64,000 nucleotides of DNA from Pollenia angustigena (lineage: Eukaryota > Arthropoda > Insecta > Diptera > Polleniidae): assembly GCA_930367215.1 (NCBI GenBank), contig OV884056.1, forward strand, positions 199,433,310-199,497,309, given 5' to 3'. Made by a program: the position numbers and the translations under genes. Shown here piece by piece: positions 1-11,601 of this stretch (position 1 is its first letter; every line of letters starts with the position of its first letter). The notes under the pieces were generated by a model. The model was not told the DNA's origin, made no database searches, and saw only the letters and a program-made list of their open reading frames with translations.

Positions 1-112
1 GCATCCTGATATAAAAACCCTCCGTCTACACATTAGGGATGCCAATTAGGACTGGAATCCCAGTTATTTTATAGAAACCTGTGTTATTCACAATAAATGT
101 TAGCAAAACGAA

Positions 113-400
113 CAAGTTAGAGTGCTATATTCGGCACTGACGAATCTTGTAATACCCTTTACCGACAGTTAGAATATTTCAGTAGTGGGATTAATATGGA
201 ACCTATGGTAAATTATGGAGTGTTTTTTTTAGTCATATTTAACTATGACGGACCAAAGTGTACTTAAGTGTTTTCCGAGAGTGGGCCTTATAAAGGTCCT
301 ATGGTAAATTATGGACAGATCTTGACGAAATTATGTGGTATCATTTGTAGTCGTACAGAACGAGTTTGTACAAAATCTTATTTCAATATGTGCATTGCAA
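113..400 (+). repeat. Dispersed fly repeat family A, copy 1
   Basis: Starts with an AACAAGTTAGAGTGCTATAT-like opening and contains two phrases of the form 'cctatggtaaattatgga'. The same phrases return at 4740-5130, 44515-44660 and 54355-54440. This is a dispersed non-coding repeat with a protein-like rhythm but no conserved reading frame. The element class is not certain from sequence alone. Confidence 0.6.
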
Positions 401-552
401 GACCATTTATGTTATGGTGTTTTCTTTTTTAATAAATAATAATTCATTATATTTGTGTAATATATTTATCAGGTTACACGCACCCTTGCAAAGTGATAAA
501 TTTTTCTAAATTACACTGCGACAAAATAATAGCTACGTTTTACACTGAACAC

Positions 553-2015
553 TAGGGTTTTTTCCCGGGAATTCCCGGGAATTTTCATAATTATATTTTC
601 CGCTTTCCCGGGATTTTTCACGCGGGATCCCGGGAAATAAAAAATTCCTCATAGTTTAAGAAAACAGCTATTTATACTTTGAAATTTAGTTTTCTATTCT
701 CTTAAAATAAGCATCTGTGGATGGGTTGCCGATTAGATCAATTACAAGAAGTGAGTACATACGTAAATCAATGTCTCCTGATGCAATAAATCTACTTAAA
801 GCAGAATAGGCAGTGCAACAGTTGATAATTAATAAATTTAGTGAAGTGAAAAGTTAATAAAGAACATTAATTCAAAATAAGATGCAGGTAGTAAAGTTCA
901 ATTGTCCATGGACAAGTCTTAAAAATAGCAGATACCTAAACATATAGCTCCTTTATTGCAACATAGTCATATCTACTTAAACAAATGAACTTGGCAAAAT
1001 GCGATTAAAGTTTTCAAAATGCACCGATTTAAAGATATATTTTGCTATAACTTCGGTTCAGTTTGAGATAAAATACGAGAAGGCATGAAGGAACACTTTG
1101 CTTAAATAACTTACAATTTTTGATTTTTTGAGATATGACTATGTTGCAATGAAGCGATATGTTTATTAGGTGATAAACACAAATTTTTTTCAATTTGTGT
1201 TGGTGTATATACCCTTGAAGTGCGGGGAAACCGAAATAAAGATAAAATTTGGAAACTCGTGTAAGATACTACAGCATACAATTTGAAAAACACATTGCCC
1301 TAAAGATTACAGATAGACCTAATGAAGTGAAAAGGTTTGTAAGAGGTTGATGCTATTTTTTGCATGAACCTTGACATACATTTGACTGATATAGACGTTG
1401 TTTATAAAAAAAATGCTTCTTATTGTGAATCAAAAGCCTTCTACAACGGTGCACTTTTAACTATTTATCCAACCTCGGTAAAAAAAATGAACGAAATTTT
1501 TCGGAAACATGAAAATTAGTAAATAAAATAATCAATATACTATTTGACGACTTACTAAGCGCTTTGAGTGTGTCAGAAAGTTATTTCCTAAGCCGTTAAA
1601 AAATTATAATATATATTTTTAAAATATTTTATCTATTTTATGAATTAACTTTTTGATCTCATATCTTGAGTACCTCAATTTGTGTTTGTTTTTATTATTG
1701 TTTTATGAATTAAATTGTTATGTTCATCTTAATTTTTTATCTTGTATCTAGAGCATAATAATAATACAGAATTTACATATAAAACCGTAAGGTAATAATA
1801 ATTCAAGTTCCTCTTTTAATCTTCATTTAATTTTGTAGTATTTAAGGATTTCTTTTACTTACTTTGTAAACAAGTTACCTTACGTTCTTTTATAAAAGTT
1901 TTTTTTCATTATTTAAAAACAAATTACTGTGTTTTATTTATATGGAGCGGGATCCCGGGATCCCGGGAAAGCGGGAAATTTTTTTAAATCGAAAAACTCC
2001 GGGAAAAAAACTCTA
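553..2015. mobile_element. hAT-type DNA transposon with GC-rich ends
   Basis: The ends are imperfect inverted repeats rich in CCCGGGA: left TAGGGTTTTTTCCCGGGAA, right reverse complement TAGAGTTTTTTTCCCGGAG. It is flanked by a perfect 8-bp target duplication CTGAACAC at 545-552 and 2016-2023, the size typical of hAT elements. Subterminal arms repeat TCCCGGGA palindromes (about 556-640 and 1948-2005). The interior is AT-rich with no intact frame. A stretch near 1554-1600 faintly resembles a hAT C-terminal SER-type motif, but I would not rely on it. A smaller inverted-repeat element (944-1158) has inserted inside. Confidence 0.85.
944..1158. mobile_element. Miniature inverted-repeat element, family M, copy C
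   Basis: Terminal arms of about 30 bp pair: left ATAGCTCCTTTATTGCAACA, right reverse complement ATCGCTTCATTGCAACATAG. They resemble the ATCGCTCATTTGCTGCAAGA ends of the copies at 6849-7074 and 55076-55323. It lies inside the hAT element 553-2015, so it landed there later. Confidence 0.6.
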
Positions 2016-2023
2016 CTGAACAC

Positions 2024-2535
2024 TAATGTGTATTTAGCGTGTAAAATATTGAGTGAAAAGTTTGTGCTTAAACGATATTCACCACTGTTGTAGCGTTTTA
2101 CAACATTAAATTTTCGTAAACAACACTGATTTTCAATAATTAAATTCAGCTGTTGTTAAACATTATGCGTTAGTAAAACAAACGAAAAAAACACAATACA
2201 ACTCAAATTGTGCCCAAAAACAAGAAAAAAGTTAATAAAAAAATACTTGCTTGCATAAAAAAGTACTTAACGCAGATGGAAAAAAGGGTATTAACTCACA
2301 CTCACTTAGACCTGGTGGTAAGAAATGGGACAAATTTGCTATTTCTTTTTATAACATGTTTAGAAGGAAAACGACAAATTCTCACATTTTTGCATATATT
2401 TTAGAATAGAACAAAAACCCGCGCGAATGACAGCATACATGGAACATTATTGTCAGAAAAGAAAACACCATTAGTTTTTGTAATATAATTATTAATTTTT
2501 TGGGTTCGTGATTCCACAATTGGATTCATTACTCT
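2024..2535. other. AT-rich stretch, no feature recognised
   Basis: Low-complexity AT-rich DNA. One 64-codon frame at 2210-2404 is lysine-rich, without a recognisable domain or splice context, and is treated as chance. Confidence 0.5.
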
Positions 2536-2539
2536 TATC

Positions 2540-2720
2540 CTACACAGAAAAACTTTTCCAAAATGTTGCACCAATTAAAGCATTAATCAAAAATAAAATC
2601 AGTTTTAATTAAAAATGTTATTAAGTGAATTAAGCGTTTAATCAAGTGAATTAATCGCTTAGCCAAGTGACTTAAACGTTTAATTGATAATTTTTATTTG
2701 TTGACTGGTGCAAATTTAAC
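2540..2720 (+). repeat. Repeat family C with 21-bp internal units, copy 1
   Basis: Opens with ACACAGAAAAACTTTTC and contains three tandem 21-bp units of the form AAGTGAATTAAGCGTTTAATC. The reverse complement matches 25728-25955 closely, and related units occur at 57055-57296 and 57947-58025. It is a dispersed non-coding element whose ends look like CACAGAAAAA. Confidence 0.65.
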
Positions 2721-2794
2721 TGCTTAGGAAAACTAAAAACAACTTGACACCGATTTCTTCTTTTTTCGGTTTTTGTGATTGAGCGTGTTTTCAA

Positions 2795-2940
2795 CAGACG
2801 GAAAGATGGACAGCCGGAGGGACTCGACTAAATCGACTTAATAACCCAGAAAATAATGGATGGGATTTAAGAAGTATAAAAAAGTTTCACACATAATGAC
2901 AAACTTAGTATACCCTCTTTACAACTAGTTATGGAGGGTA
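2795..2940 (+). repeat. Family A-type 3' end
   Basis: Contains 'cagacggaaagatggacagcc', 'ctaaatcgactta' and 'ttagtataccctctttacaac' followed by 'tatggagggtata'. The same order of phrases is at 53175-53290 and 54775-54910, so this is the common 3' part of a dispersed fly repeat. Confidence 0.55.
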
Positions 2941-3161
2941 TAAAAATAAATACAAATATAACGAAGTTGCCACGGTTTTCATCGAAGAAATTGGGTTACA
3001 TTTTGCACATATGTACATACTTTTTTCTAAATTGCCACAAGCATAACTCACCCTTTTACTTTTAACTAGAAAGTTCTTTAGCAACAATAATATAATTTTT
3101 TTTTTAAATAAAGAACAGGATGATATAAATTCCATATATTTTAGATGAATTCTGATCCGCT

Positions 3162-3575
3162 TTATTCAAAAAAAACACAAAATTTTAACCAGTGCATGAA
3201 GAAAGGCATGGAAATCTGAATCAAGTAATCTTGAAAGCTAAGCCCATAGTTAGGGTAGGTTCCCTGGAAATTATCCAAAATGACAGCTCCTTTGGGGCAT
3301 TCAGTAATCCCTTTATGGTGCCCAGCATCAATGCAGATTTCAACTACATAGTTCGTTTTTCTAATGAACAGAAAAAGAAAACTTAGTTCTTTTCTAGTTA
3401 GATCATCCAAACAGATAAATACAGGTTTTCTTATGATACTCTCTCTAATGTCCTGAAGACCAGTACATTAACACAACAAATGAAAAACAGTATTCTCCTC
3501 CTCCTGACAATTACTGCAGTAGTCATTGAATTCTAACCGCATGAACTCAAAAATATCTTCCAAACAAAACAGCTG
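3162..3575 (-). pseudogene. Non-LTR retrotransposon ORF2 C-terminal relic
   Basis: Read on the minus strand, positions about 3560-3470 give a C-x2-C-x9-H-x3-C pattern (visible residues DYCSNCQEEENTVFHLLC), followed after one in-frame stop by text such as LEDI/RESIIRKP and DDLTRKELSFLFLF. This is the zinc-knuckle-like tail found after the reverse transcriptase/RNase H region in jockey/I-type elements. The reverse transcriptase itself is absent, so the copy is 5'-truncated and dead. The clade cannot be fixed from this fragment. Confidence 0.65.
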
Positions 3576-3914
3576 ACTCCCAAAGAGAAAAGGAAATCAC
3601 GAACATTGATAAACAAAGCAAACAATTTTTTTTACAAAACAAGCAATGTACTAAAAAATTTGTTAATATTTGTATTTTTGCTGTATGAAACCTAATGGTA
3701 TAACAATAAAATAGAAAACACATCAAATAGAAAACAACATTTTAAGTGAGTTCTTTACACATAAAATAGAAAAAATGGGGAAGTAATTTCAAATCTTTCT
3801 TCATTTAGCTGACCGGCTTAAATTTGCGTCATTACAATATTTTTTGTGCACAGAACACCTTTTGCGTGATTTGAAATCACTTTGACACAAAGTGAGGCAA
3901 GTCCGAAATGACAA
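3576..3914. other. Nothing recognised
   Basis: AT-rich sequence between the retrotransposon relic and a hairpin. No coding, RNA or terminal-repeat signal was seen. Confidence 0.4.
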
Positions 3915-3968
3915 ATATCAGTCGATGTATCCTAGATTTACGTCAGTCTAGGATACATCGACTGATAT
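3915..3968. repeat. Perfect 22-bp hairpin
   Basis: Arms 3915-3936 and 3947-3968 are perfect reverse complements (core CAGTCGATGTATCCTAGA) around a 10-base spacer. A perfect 22-bp stem with so short a loop is unlikely by chance. It lies just outside the inverted-repeat element starting near 3999. Confidence 0.9.
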
Positions 3969-4197
3969 CAGTTTCTTTTTTTAACGTAACTTAGGTATAT
4001 GGCCATAGCCAGGGTCCAATTATTAGGTTTATGCATTACTACAACAATGCAACAATAGATGAAATGACACGCATTGTTTTGTGTGCTGTATCGTAAAAGT
4101 GTCAAAAATAATTGCACAAAACCAAACAGCATATTTAAAACGTAAAAATATTCACAACTTTCAAAATCTTGCTTACATATGGGCATTTCCATGTCAT

Positions 4198-5367
4198 CGT
4201 ACGTGACATTTGTACGCCTTCAGAGCGATAGATATTTGGCAAAAATAGTAGTAACTGGAAAAATTTTTTTATTATTATGTTTCATTTAGAGCGAACTTTA
4301 TATGAAAAAAAAAATTTTCTAATTCGGAACCTTGTTGTCCAAAATAGCGGGTAAAATAAGTGCATATCGTACGTGACATAAAACGGAAGTGATATTTGTG
4401 TGAATGTAAAATAATACGAAAATCTGCGAATTGTGGGAGGTGTTTCTCCTTTTTTTAATTTCATACATTAAACCACATATTTGTTTCTTTATAATCCGTA
4501 ATTGGAAAAAAAAATTTTTTTTTGATGGTTTTATAATGAACCAAATGTAATATCGTACGTGACATACCATACGTGACAGATTTTTCTCTTATAGTATTTA
4601 CAAGGTATAAAATATATTTTTTGTAAATATATGTATATTAAAACTTAAAACAAACAAGTAAGAAGGTATAGTCGGGCAAGCCCGACCATATGATACCCTA
4701 CACCATTATATTGAAAAAAAAAATTTTTTTTGAGAGGGTACCCTATTTGGGACCCATGGCCAATCAAGGTCGCCAAAACAGAATTATGCTATGAGGTTAA
4801 GAATTATATAAAAGTTATTTGTGCTGAATATTATTTAGTTGTCTTCATCTATATGAGATTTGTTTGTCCCTAACCGATTTAAGGAAGGGGTTTATTTGGG
4901 ACCTGTGGTTAATTTTGGATCTAACAGCACAACATTTTGTCATGACATAGTACCTCTCGTAAAAGTCATTGTCGGCAATTTTTATGAAAATACCAACATT
5001 TTTAAGGAAATGACATTAAAAGCTATTTTCGGGAGTAGTACTTGTATGGGAGCTATGGTCAAATATGGACCGATTCCAATAAAATTTGGTAAGATGATAT
5101 TGATTGTAATAAAATAAGGTTGGACCAAATTTTAACTAAATACCAACATAATAAGATGACGCATTTAGTTGCATTTTAGTACTTACAATATCGTACGTGA
5201 CGAACTTTAAAAGCTTATAAAATTTTTTTTATACCAATTTAAAAAAAAATTTCGATCAATATTTTTTTGCAACAAATATCTTGCTTTGAACATTTATTTT
5301 GAAACTCCTAAGACTGATCAATTTCAAATGATAAAGACAAATGATGTTTTTGCACCACGTACGTGAC
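4198..5367 (+). promoter_or_regulatory. Array of CGTACGTGAC sites
   Basis: CGTACGTGAC occurs at 4198-4207, 4368-4377, 4554-4563, 5192-5201 and 5358-5367, with a variant CATACGTGAC at 4568-4577. All read on the plus strand. Such repeated subterminal sites typically bind a transposase, but that role is inferred here. Confidence 0.75.
4669..5130 (+). repeat. Dispersed repeat family A, copy 2
   Basis: Opens 'aagaaggtatagtcgggcaa', then has a 'gataccctacacc' phrase and several 'ggacctgtggttaattttgga'-type phrases. The 85-codon frame at 4860-5117 is a by-product of this repeat and not a gene. Confidence 0.6.
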
Positions 5368-5809
5368 TTTAGAATAGCATCCAAAACAAACACAAAAATA
5401 TACCGCTAATCGAACTATATATTTGGTCTTTCCTCGTGGATCTTGTTCATTGTTGTTGTAACATTAATTTCAAAGCATAATTCCAGGTTGCTAGTATCTG
5501 TATTAATTCGGCAGAATATTGAAAATCGTCAATTGCAGTTACTAAAAATGAATTACTAAGAAATTGAGTTAAAACTTTTATTTTTTGCTTTTTAAAAATT
5601 GTAATAAGATATAAATACCTCGGCATAGTAAAGTTTGGGTGTTTTTTTCCTTTCTTCCATATTTGAAAAAAAGTTTCAAGCATTTTAATTTTTTGAGTCG
5701 TGGTTGACATTCTCATGGAAATGCCCATATGTATGATGATTAGGAATACAAATCTGCAACAAATCACCTGGCGGTTAGCATAGACCTTATTAATTGGACC
5801 ATGGCCATA

Positions 5810-6848
5810 ACATTGTTATTAAAATTATTTTAATACAATTTTTCACTACCGAACCCACAGTGTCACTTAACAAATTGACTTCTACTGCATCTAGATTCTA
5901 GAGTATACCTTCATACATTTGTATATTGAAGAGAACTAAATAAATCAAAATCATTAACAAAATACATCTTCAACATCAACAACACTTTCTGTCTAAAAAT
6001 AACAACAAAATAAAAACAACACAGGGAGAAGGAAAAACAAAGTTAAAGAAAAAAAAAGCATTTAAAGGCAACAAATGCAGTTCATTATTAGAACAACGTT
6101 ATCATTAAATAACACAACAACTACAAAAGTAATAATATTCTAAAAAACACACAAACAAACAACAGAAAAACCTTTAAACTCAGCCAAATCATACAATAAA
6201 AAAAAAAACGAAACTACACTTTGCTGTGGATCCTCTTTGCTCCCCATACAATTATAAGGAACAGACAGAAAAACTACAACAGTCTTTAACAAAAACAGAC
6301 ATACATACACATTCGAAAAATAAGTAAAACAACAACAATCAAAATAAAAACAACAAGCAAACGACCTCCAGCGCCATAATAACTCATAAAGTACTTAAGT
6401 TCATTACTATTCAGTTTGTTGTTCTTGTTATTGTTGTATCTCATTTAGAGCTCTGCGTGAAATTAACTCATTTTCCTAAAAATAAAATAACAACAACATT
6501 ATATAAAATATACAACAACATCTAAGTGGTTAAGTTTCCTTTTTTTCTTGTTTCATTTAAACATTTTGTCCATTTTTATTGTTGTTTGCTTTAAAGCAAA
6601 TTAATAAAATTAATTTGTTCAAGTTGTTGTTTTTGTTGTAACATTGTGCTTTTTTCTTTTATTCCTCGTATTGCAAAGTCAGCAACATTTACAAGTGAAC
6701 AAATTAAAATATTCATTCATTTTTATTTTTCTTTTCCTCTCATTGCTTCTAGATACTTTTTCTACTCGTAAAATAACAATTACTGTACAATGACAAAGTG
6801 AATAGATAAATGTGAGTTAGAAAGTTACTGCTACGAAAAAAAATATAT
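5810..6848. other. CAA-rich intergenic or intronic DNA
   Basis: Dominated by AACAAC and AACAATA runs and poly-A tracts. No frame, RNA gene or inverted-end element seen. The composition resembles fly introns and untranslated regions. Confidence 0.4.
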
Positions 6849-7074
6849 ATCGCTCATTTGCTTCAAGACCATTTCGAGATTAACGCATTTAAAGTTTTCA
6901 ATTTGCTCTAACTATTTAGAAAAAAAGAAGACACATTCTCTTCAAACTGGAAAAGTATAAAAGATATTAAGATGAATTTAAAACACAATATAAAGAAAAA
7001 CTAAGCGAACAATGCATCTATAACTCCAAAATTTAATTTTTTGAGTTATGCCGGTCTTGCAGCAAATGAGCGAT
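6849..7074. mobile_element. Miniature inverted-repeat element, family M, copy A
   Basis: Ends ATCGCTCATTTGCTTCAAGA and, inverted, ATCGCTCATTTGCTGCAAGA. The interior matches the copy at 55076-55323 in inverse orientation (shared 'gaagacacattctcttcaaac'). No coding capacity, so non-autonomous. Confidence 0.8.
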
Positions 7075-8185
7075 ATGAGCTTATATGTATGTATGTAAGT
7101 TTATACAGATATAGGCTCATGCAAAGGAACATCCCAGCAGGAAACATTGCAATCGCTTCCACTTTTCAGGCCTTTAAGAAGGTCTACCATTGCATTCTTT
7201 TACTCATTCCACTCTGCCGTCTTTGAAAAGGTAATTTTGAACGTCTTTAATAAAATATTTTACAAATTCTAACTTCCATTTAAAGATAACGCCTGTCAAA
7301 ATCGTTCTACTACCAGCTATAAATTTACTCTCTTCGCATAATAAGTAACAACTATTATACTGAGATAAAGCTTAATTCTAAACTATTTTTTGTAGCCTTT
7401 AAAGTAGGTGCAAGAAGACCTGGGCGTCCAATGCCACGCCGTTTTAATTAGATAAAGTTGGAATACGGCTAGAAGAAATTATGTCTGCCAAAAAAGCTTT
7501 TTTGAAGGCCTCTTACTAATTCTTTTTCCCGCTGCGATATAGGAATCCCATAAACGTACCAACAACAAATCACAATGATAATACTTGAGGTACTTTGCTT
7601 TGTTATAAACATCCGTAGCAGAATGTTTAACAACATGTTGCTAAATTTATATTTAGAATTTGTTTGATAAATGAGTGCGCAATTATTTTAGTGAGTTCAA
7701 GGATATAATAAGCATGATAAGAAATCATTGCACAGTGGCATATCCCAAACACCACGCAAAACAAACAAAAAACTAAATGAACACAAAATGGCCATTAATT
7801 TCATATTTTATATAAGCAAAAGGAAATTTATCGCCTTATTTCTGAAAACCCCTTAATACTCTTGAAGATTCCGCCTTGATCAGTTCATTTTCAACAACTA
7901 AGAGTCGGTTTTTCATACGATTTTAAAGTAAAAAGCCGCAGTGCGGAACGACTTAAAATTAAAATCTATTTTATTTTCATTGCGGACTTTTTTTCTCTCT
8001 CAATTTGTGATACTCATTCTCTTTCTGACAACTTGATAAAAATGTATGCCCAAAAAAATTAATAAAGATGTAAGCAAACAATAACAACAATTGCCGTCGC
8101 CGTCTTCCGTTGTATTATGTTTATTTTTTTCTCCGGCAACGAGAAATCGCGCCGCACCGCAAACATTGTGTTTAGACTCTAAGCT
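7075..8185. other. Intergenic/intronic DNA with one possible small exon
   Basis: At 7170-7230 a 61-base segment is preceded by a pyrimidine-rich tract ending ACTTTTCAG and followed by AAAAGGTAATTTTG, the arrangement of a small plus-strand exon. No coding homology supports it. Otherwise nothing recognised apart from a GC-richer patch at 8090-8170. Confidence 0.25.
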
Positions 8186-8570
8186 AGAACTAAGCTGAAC
8201 TAGAACTGAACTGGAACTTTTTTTTAATTCATTTATTATTATAATTTGTTTACATTTAAACTACTGAACTAGAACTAGCACTGAACTAGAACTGAGCTTA
8301 AACTTGAACTGAACTAGAACTGAACTAGAACTAAACTAGAACTGAACTAGAACTGAGCTAGAACTAAGCTAGAACTGAACTAAAACTGAACTTAAGCTGA
8401 ACTAGAGCTAAACTAGAACTGAGCAGGAACTAAACTAGAGCTGAACCAAAACTGAGCTAGAACTGACCTCGAATTGAATTAGAACTGAACTATAACTGAC
8501 CTAGAACTGATATAGAACTGAAATTGAACTAAACTAGAACAAAAAATAAACTAAAGCTAAGCTAAAACGG
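8186..8570. repeat. 11-bp ACTAGAACTGA minisatellite, locus 1
   Basis: Diverged tandem array of an 11-bp unit ACTAGAACTGA, interrupted by a short AT-rich patch near 8218-8262. The same unit forms a cleaner array at 53320-53770 and decayed ones at 59090-59225 and 60705-61040. It is not CRISPR-like, since there are no spacers. Confidence 0.9.
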
Positions 8571-10738
8571 AACTAGAAGAAAGATCGACATTTAAAGAAA
8601 ATTATTGTGTTCACCCCAATCGTTAATTTAATTTCATTGAAACTTGTTCCCTTTTCCCTAAAATACTTTTTATACAAGATGGGCGTGATTATAATCATAA
8701 ACATACACGTTTAAGTATACATACATATAATTCAAAATATGGGAATACAGAAAATTAATTTTCAAAACATAAAAAACATTAGAACTACTGTCCCTTAAAA
8801 AATCTAGTCATTAACTTTTAACATACACGAATCAATATGTTTTTTTAAACTTCTAATAACCATTATAATCGTTAAGCTCAATTTCTATATGACTCACATT
8901 TTTTAATCAAGATTTCTTCAAAATTCTTTTGAAATAAATTAAATTGCAACACAATTTTTATTTACATATTTGCTTAATACTCTTAACAACATTTCGACAA
9001 TATCAACATGATGCTGCAACATAATTTAAGAGTCTTCAAATGTTTATAAACAACAAAAGCATTTAACCAGGATGATTATTTCAACATTTAACCAAGCAGA
9101 CAGTCAGTATGACAATAAAAACTATAACAACAATGAAAGCAGCAACAGCAATAAACAAAAAGCTGAATTAAAGAAAAAAAAAAATGGAAACATGGAACAA
9201 TTTTCAATTACAATTTAATAGATGGTGATGACGACGATGACTACAAGCAATTACGAACAGTGAAACGATAAAAACGAACGGACGCCTGAAGAAGAGAGTG
9301 TGTATTTGTTTAATTGTGGGTGAGTGTTAGTGTGCAATTTCAAATATGTAGTAGGTAGAATGTATTTGTTTATCTGTGAAATTAAATAAAATTATATAAA
9401 ATGAATTGTTTTCATTTAGACATACAAACAAATATATTAACAACAATGATTGCAATAACTGTAATAATGATGTTATTGCCGATTTTGTTGGTGTTGTTAT
9501 TATCTATTGGGGATAAGGACGAAGATGAGGACATAAATATTTAATAAAGCAACAGACGGGAAATTCAGAGAAAAAGAACTAAGCAGGAGGATGAGAGTAA
9601 AGGCGAAAGGCAGCATCAGGCACAACAACAATAATGTAAATTGTTACATGAGAGAGAGAGCCAAAAATTATTATAATTGTAATTATAATAAATATATCAT
9701 TCCACATTTTTTATGTTTCTGAGTTATTTATGGGGGCGCGCGCAACACAATACAAATGCATTAAAAATAACTTATTCAAACACACAAACACATTTACATA
9801 TATAAAACTCAATACAACTGCCATTATGATGAACTACTGGGGAGGGGTTTTTTTTTTAATATTACAGAACAAAACAAGTAGTGTGAAATCAGCAACAAAC
9901 AGTGGGTTGGAAAAGAAAAAAAGCGGACAGAAAAATCTAGTGGTGTAGGGAAAGCTGTTGAATAATAACTACTAATCAGTGATGGGATTTGAAAATTTTC
10001 ATTTTGTGCTAAAATTGTAACGAAAATTTACTGAAAAATGGCATAATGCTTTTATTATTAAAATTAAACTTTGAAAAATTCAGGCTAAAGTGTTGTTTGC
10101 GCATTTGTTTTTAGTTTTTTAGTTGTATAAACAGTACTACTAAAAGTACTTTTTTACCCGTGACTTCGTTCACGTAAACATCAGAGCAAGATTTAAAAAA
10201 AGGACTTAAGTTATTAAAAATTAACAGAAATTTTATGTAGTTTTCTACAACTACCCTTATTTTATGTTAATATATTTCAATAAACAACTTTATAGGAATT
10301 ATAATTTTTCGCCAACACATACATACATATAAGTTTTAAGCCCTTGATTCTATTGAGCAACCGACATTCAACTGTCCATATGAAAAGCAAGGGGTCTCTA
10401 AATATGTTTATTTTGGTCACTGGACCATATGTAATCTATACTCCAAATTTAGCAAATAAGAAGAAGTACCGATTCTATATATCTCTTAAAAAGCATACAT
10501 TTGTTTATTGGCAAAAAATTGGATAGCGCCTCATAGTGCTGGACAAATAGATACATCTCTATTCTTTAAGCCATTACAAGAATTGTGTTGATCGGAAAGG
10601 AAGATTTATTGGATGACTTTTTTTCATCATACCGAAACTCTACGCTTACAGCATATACAGTAGACTCGTGATAGAGGGAACTCAGGATTGAGAAGTAGCA
10701 CTCTCACTCGATCAGGTTGACGGCAACAATTCTTTCTT
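8571..10738. other. AT-rich DNA without recognised genes
   Basis: Contains simple repeats (GAGAGA near 9650, CAA runs) and a short CCCGTGACTTCGTTCACG near 10157, a hairpin-forming phrase common in insect dispersed repeats. The 60-72 codon frames at 9730-9948 and 10344-10526 show no domain. Confidence 0.35.
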
Positions 10739-10741
10739 TAA

Positions 10742-10867
10742 GGGCCATTATTATAACTTGGCGTTAGCTGTTATCCGACAGTTAACAGACGCTTTTTGAC
10801 AGATAACACATTATTATCTGTTCATTTAATCTTAACTTTAGCTAACTTCAAGTTGTAATAATGGCCC
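10742..10867. mobile_element. 126-bp PIF/Harbinger-like miniature element
   Basis: Left end GGGCCATTATTATAACTTG pairs with the right end GGGCCATTATTACAACTTG (reverse complement). Both sides are flanked by TAA (10739-10741 and 10868-10870), the three-base TWA duplication typical of PIF/Harbinger. Too short to code. Confidence 0.85.
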
Positions 10868-10984
10868 TAAGTACTCTATTGAGGGTATCTTTGATCTGAT
10901 GAGTACTGAGTAGAAGGAACTTCGTACATAATGAAGCAAAAAAAGAGGTTAAAATTACGTTCGTTCTTAATTCAAAATACATAT

Positions 10985-11459
10985 GAGCAGTTTTTTTTTT
11001 TTTGTTATTTATTTATTTAATCACGGTCTATGGACTAAAATCCTTACAGACCAATAAAATAACCTACATTTTATTAAGAAACTTAACTAATGGTTTCCAG
11101 TCAAGAACAAAACGATGTTACGTTTTATAATATTAGCATTAACATGTAAATTATAAAATTATAAATATCATTAAAAGTTTTGTATAATCTCCTTAAGGGG
11201 TCAGCGTTTGCATAATTAGTTTGAAAACACTGTAGATAAAGTGGTGCGAAGTTCCGAGTAGATGCAAGAGGTACATTGAAGTTAATTGTCTGCAGCAGGA
11301 ACTGTGTCTACTTTCTAAAGTCGGCAACTTTATTAAAGAGAGTCTTACAGAATATGAAAGAAGATTTACACTCGCATTCCATGTTGTATTTTCCAGACAA
11401 GAAATAAATTGTTTTTTAACAGATTCAATGCGATTGTTGTTAGGTTTGGTATACGGGAG
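10985..11459 (-). pseudogene. Jockey-type non-LTR retrotransposon 3' end
   Basis: On the minus strand, about 11453-11195 reads PYTKPNNNRIESVKKQFIS, then SYSVRLSLIKLPTLESR. This matches the conserved end of the reverse transcriptase region of jockey/Doc-like elements ('NRIESVQK..F', 'LPSY..RL.L..L.TL..RR'). Downstream is a 3' tail 'ggtctgtaaggattttagtc', then ATAAATAAATAAC and poly-A (plus-strand poly-T at 10990-11002). It is 5'-truncated, or cut at 11460 where a CAGGGTTGTCAGA end begins. No functional product. Confidence 0.75.
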
Positions 11460-11560
11460 CAGGGTTGTCAGATAGATTTTGACCTTTTTCGCCAAATTCA
11501 AAGTCGGAAATCGCCAAAATCCCCAAGGCCTTAATTTTTTAGTTTTTGACAATAAAATAT
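11460..11560. mobile_element. Single end of a CAGGGTTGTCAGA element
   Basis: CAGGGTTGTCAGATAG at 11460 matches the terminal motif of the element at 43356-45042. No partner end is visible nearby, so this is an orphan end or a copy broken by later insertions. Confidence 0.4.
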
Positions 11561-11601
11561 TTACATAGTTTTAAAATTATTTAAAATATTCCTCTAATTT
11601 T

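Larger units (their letters stand above)
4180..5727. mobile_element. Element I: TGGGCATTTCC-ended DNA transposon with repeated CGTACGTGAC sites
   Basis: Ends TGGGCATTTCCATG and, inverted, CATGGAAATGCCCA, each next to TA (possible TA target duplication). Inside are at least six spaced copies of CGTACGTGAC or a one-base variant, all in the same orientation. No transposase is recognisable. A 106-codon minus-strand frame (5447-5767) starts outside the right end and resembles nothing I know. A family A repeat (4669-5130) sits inside. The ends match those of elements II (13533-14295) and, more loosely, III (55769-56552). Confidence 0.7.
3999..5809. mobile_element. Outer inverted-repeat element hosting element I
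   Basis: Left end TATGGCCATAGCCAGGGTCC pairs with the right end read backwards, TTATGGCCATGGTCCAATTA; both continue through 'caatta-taagg-tatgc'. The outer element appears to have been split by element I (4180-5727). The exact edges are uncertain by a few bases. Confidence 0.5.

Noticed and set aside
4860..5117. 85-codon plus-strand frame
   Set aside because: Falls in dispersed repeat family A; the related copies have no common frame.
7905..8180. Possible small element with AGAGTC ends and CTAAG flanks
   Set aside because: Only about six bases pair at the ends and the flanking match is too short to trust.
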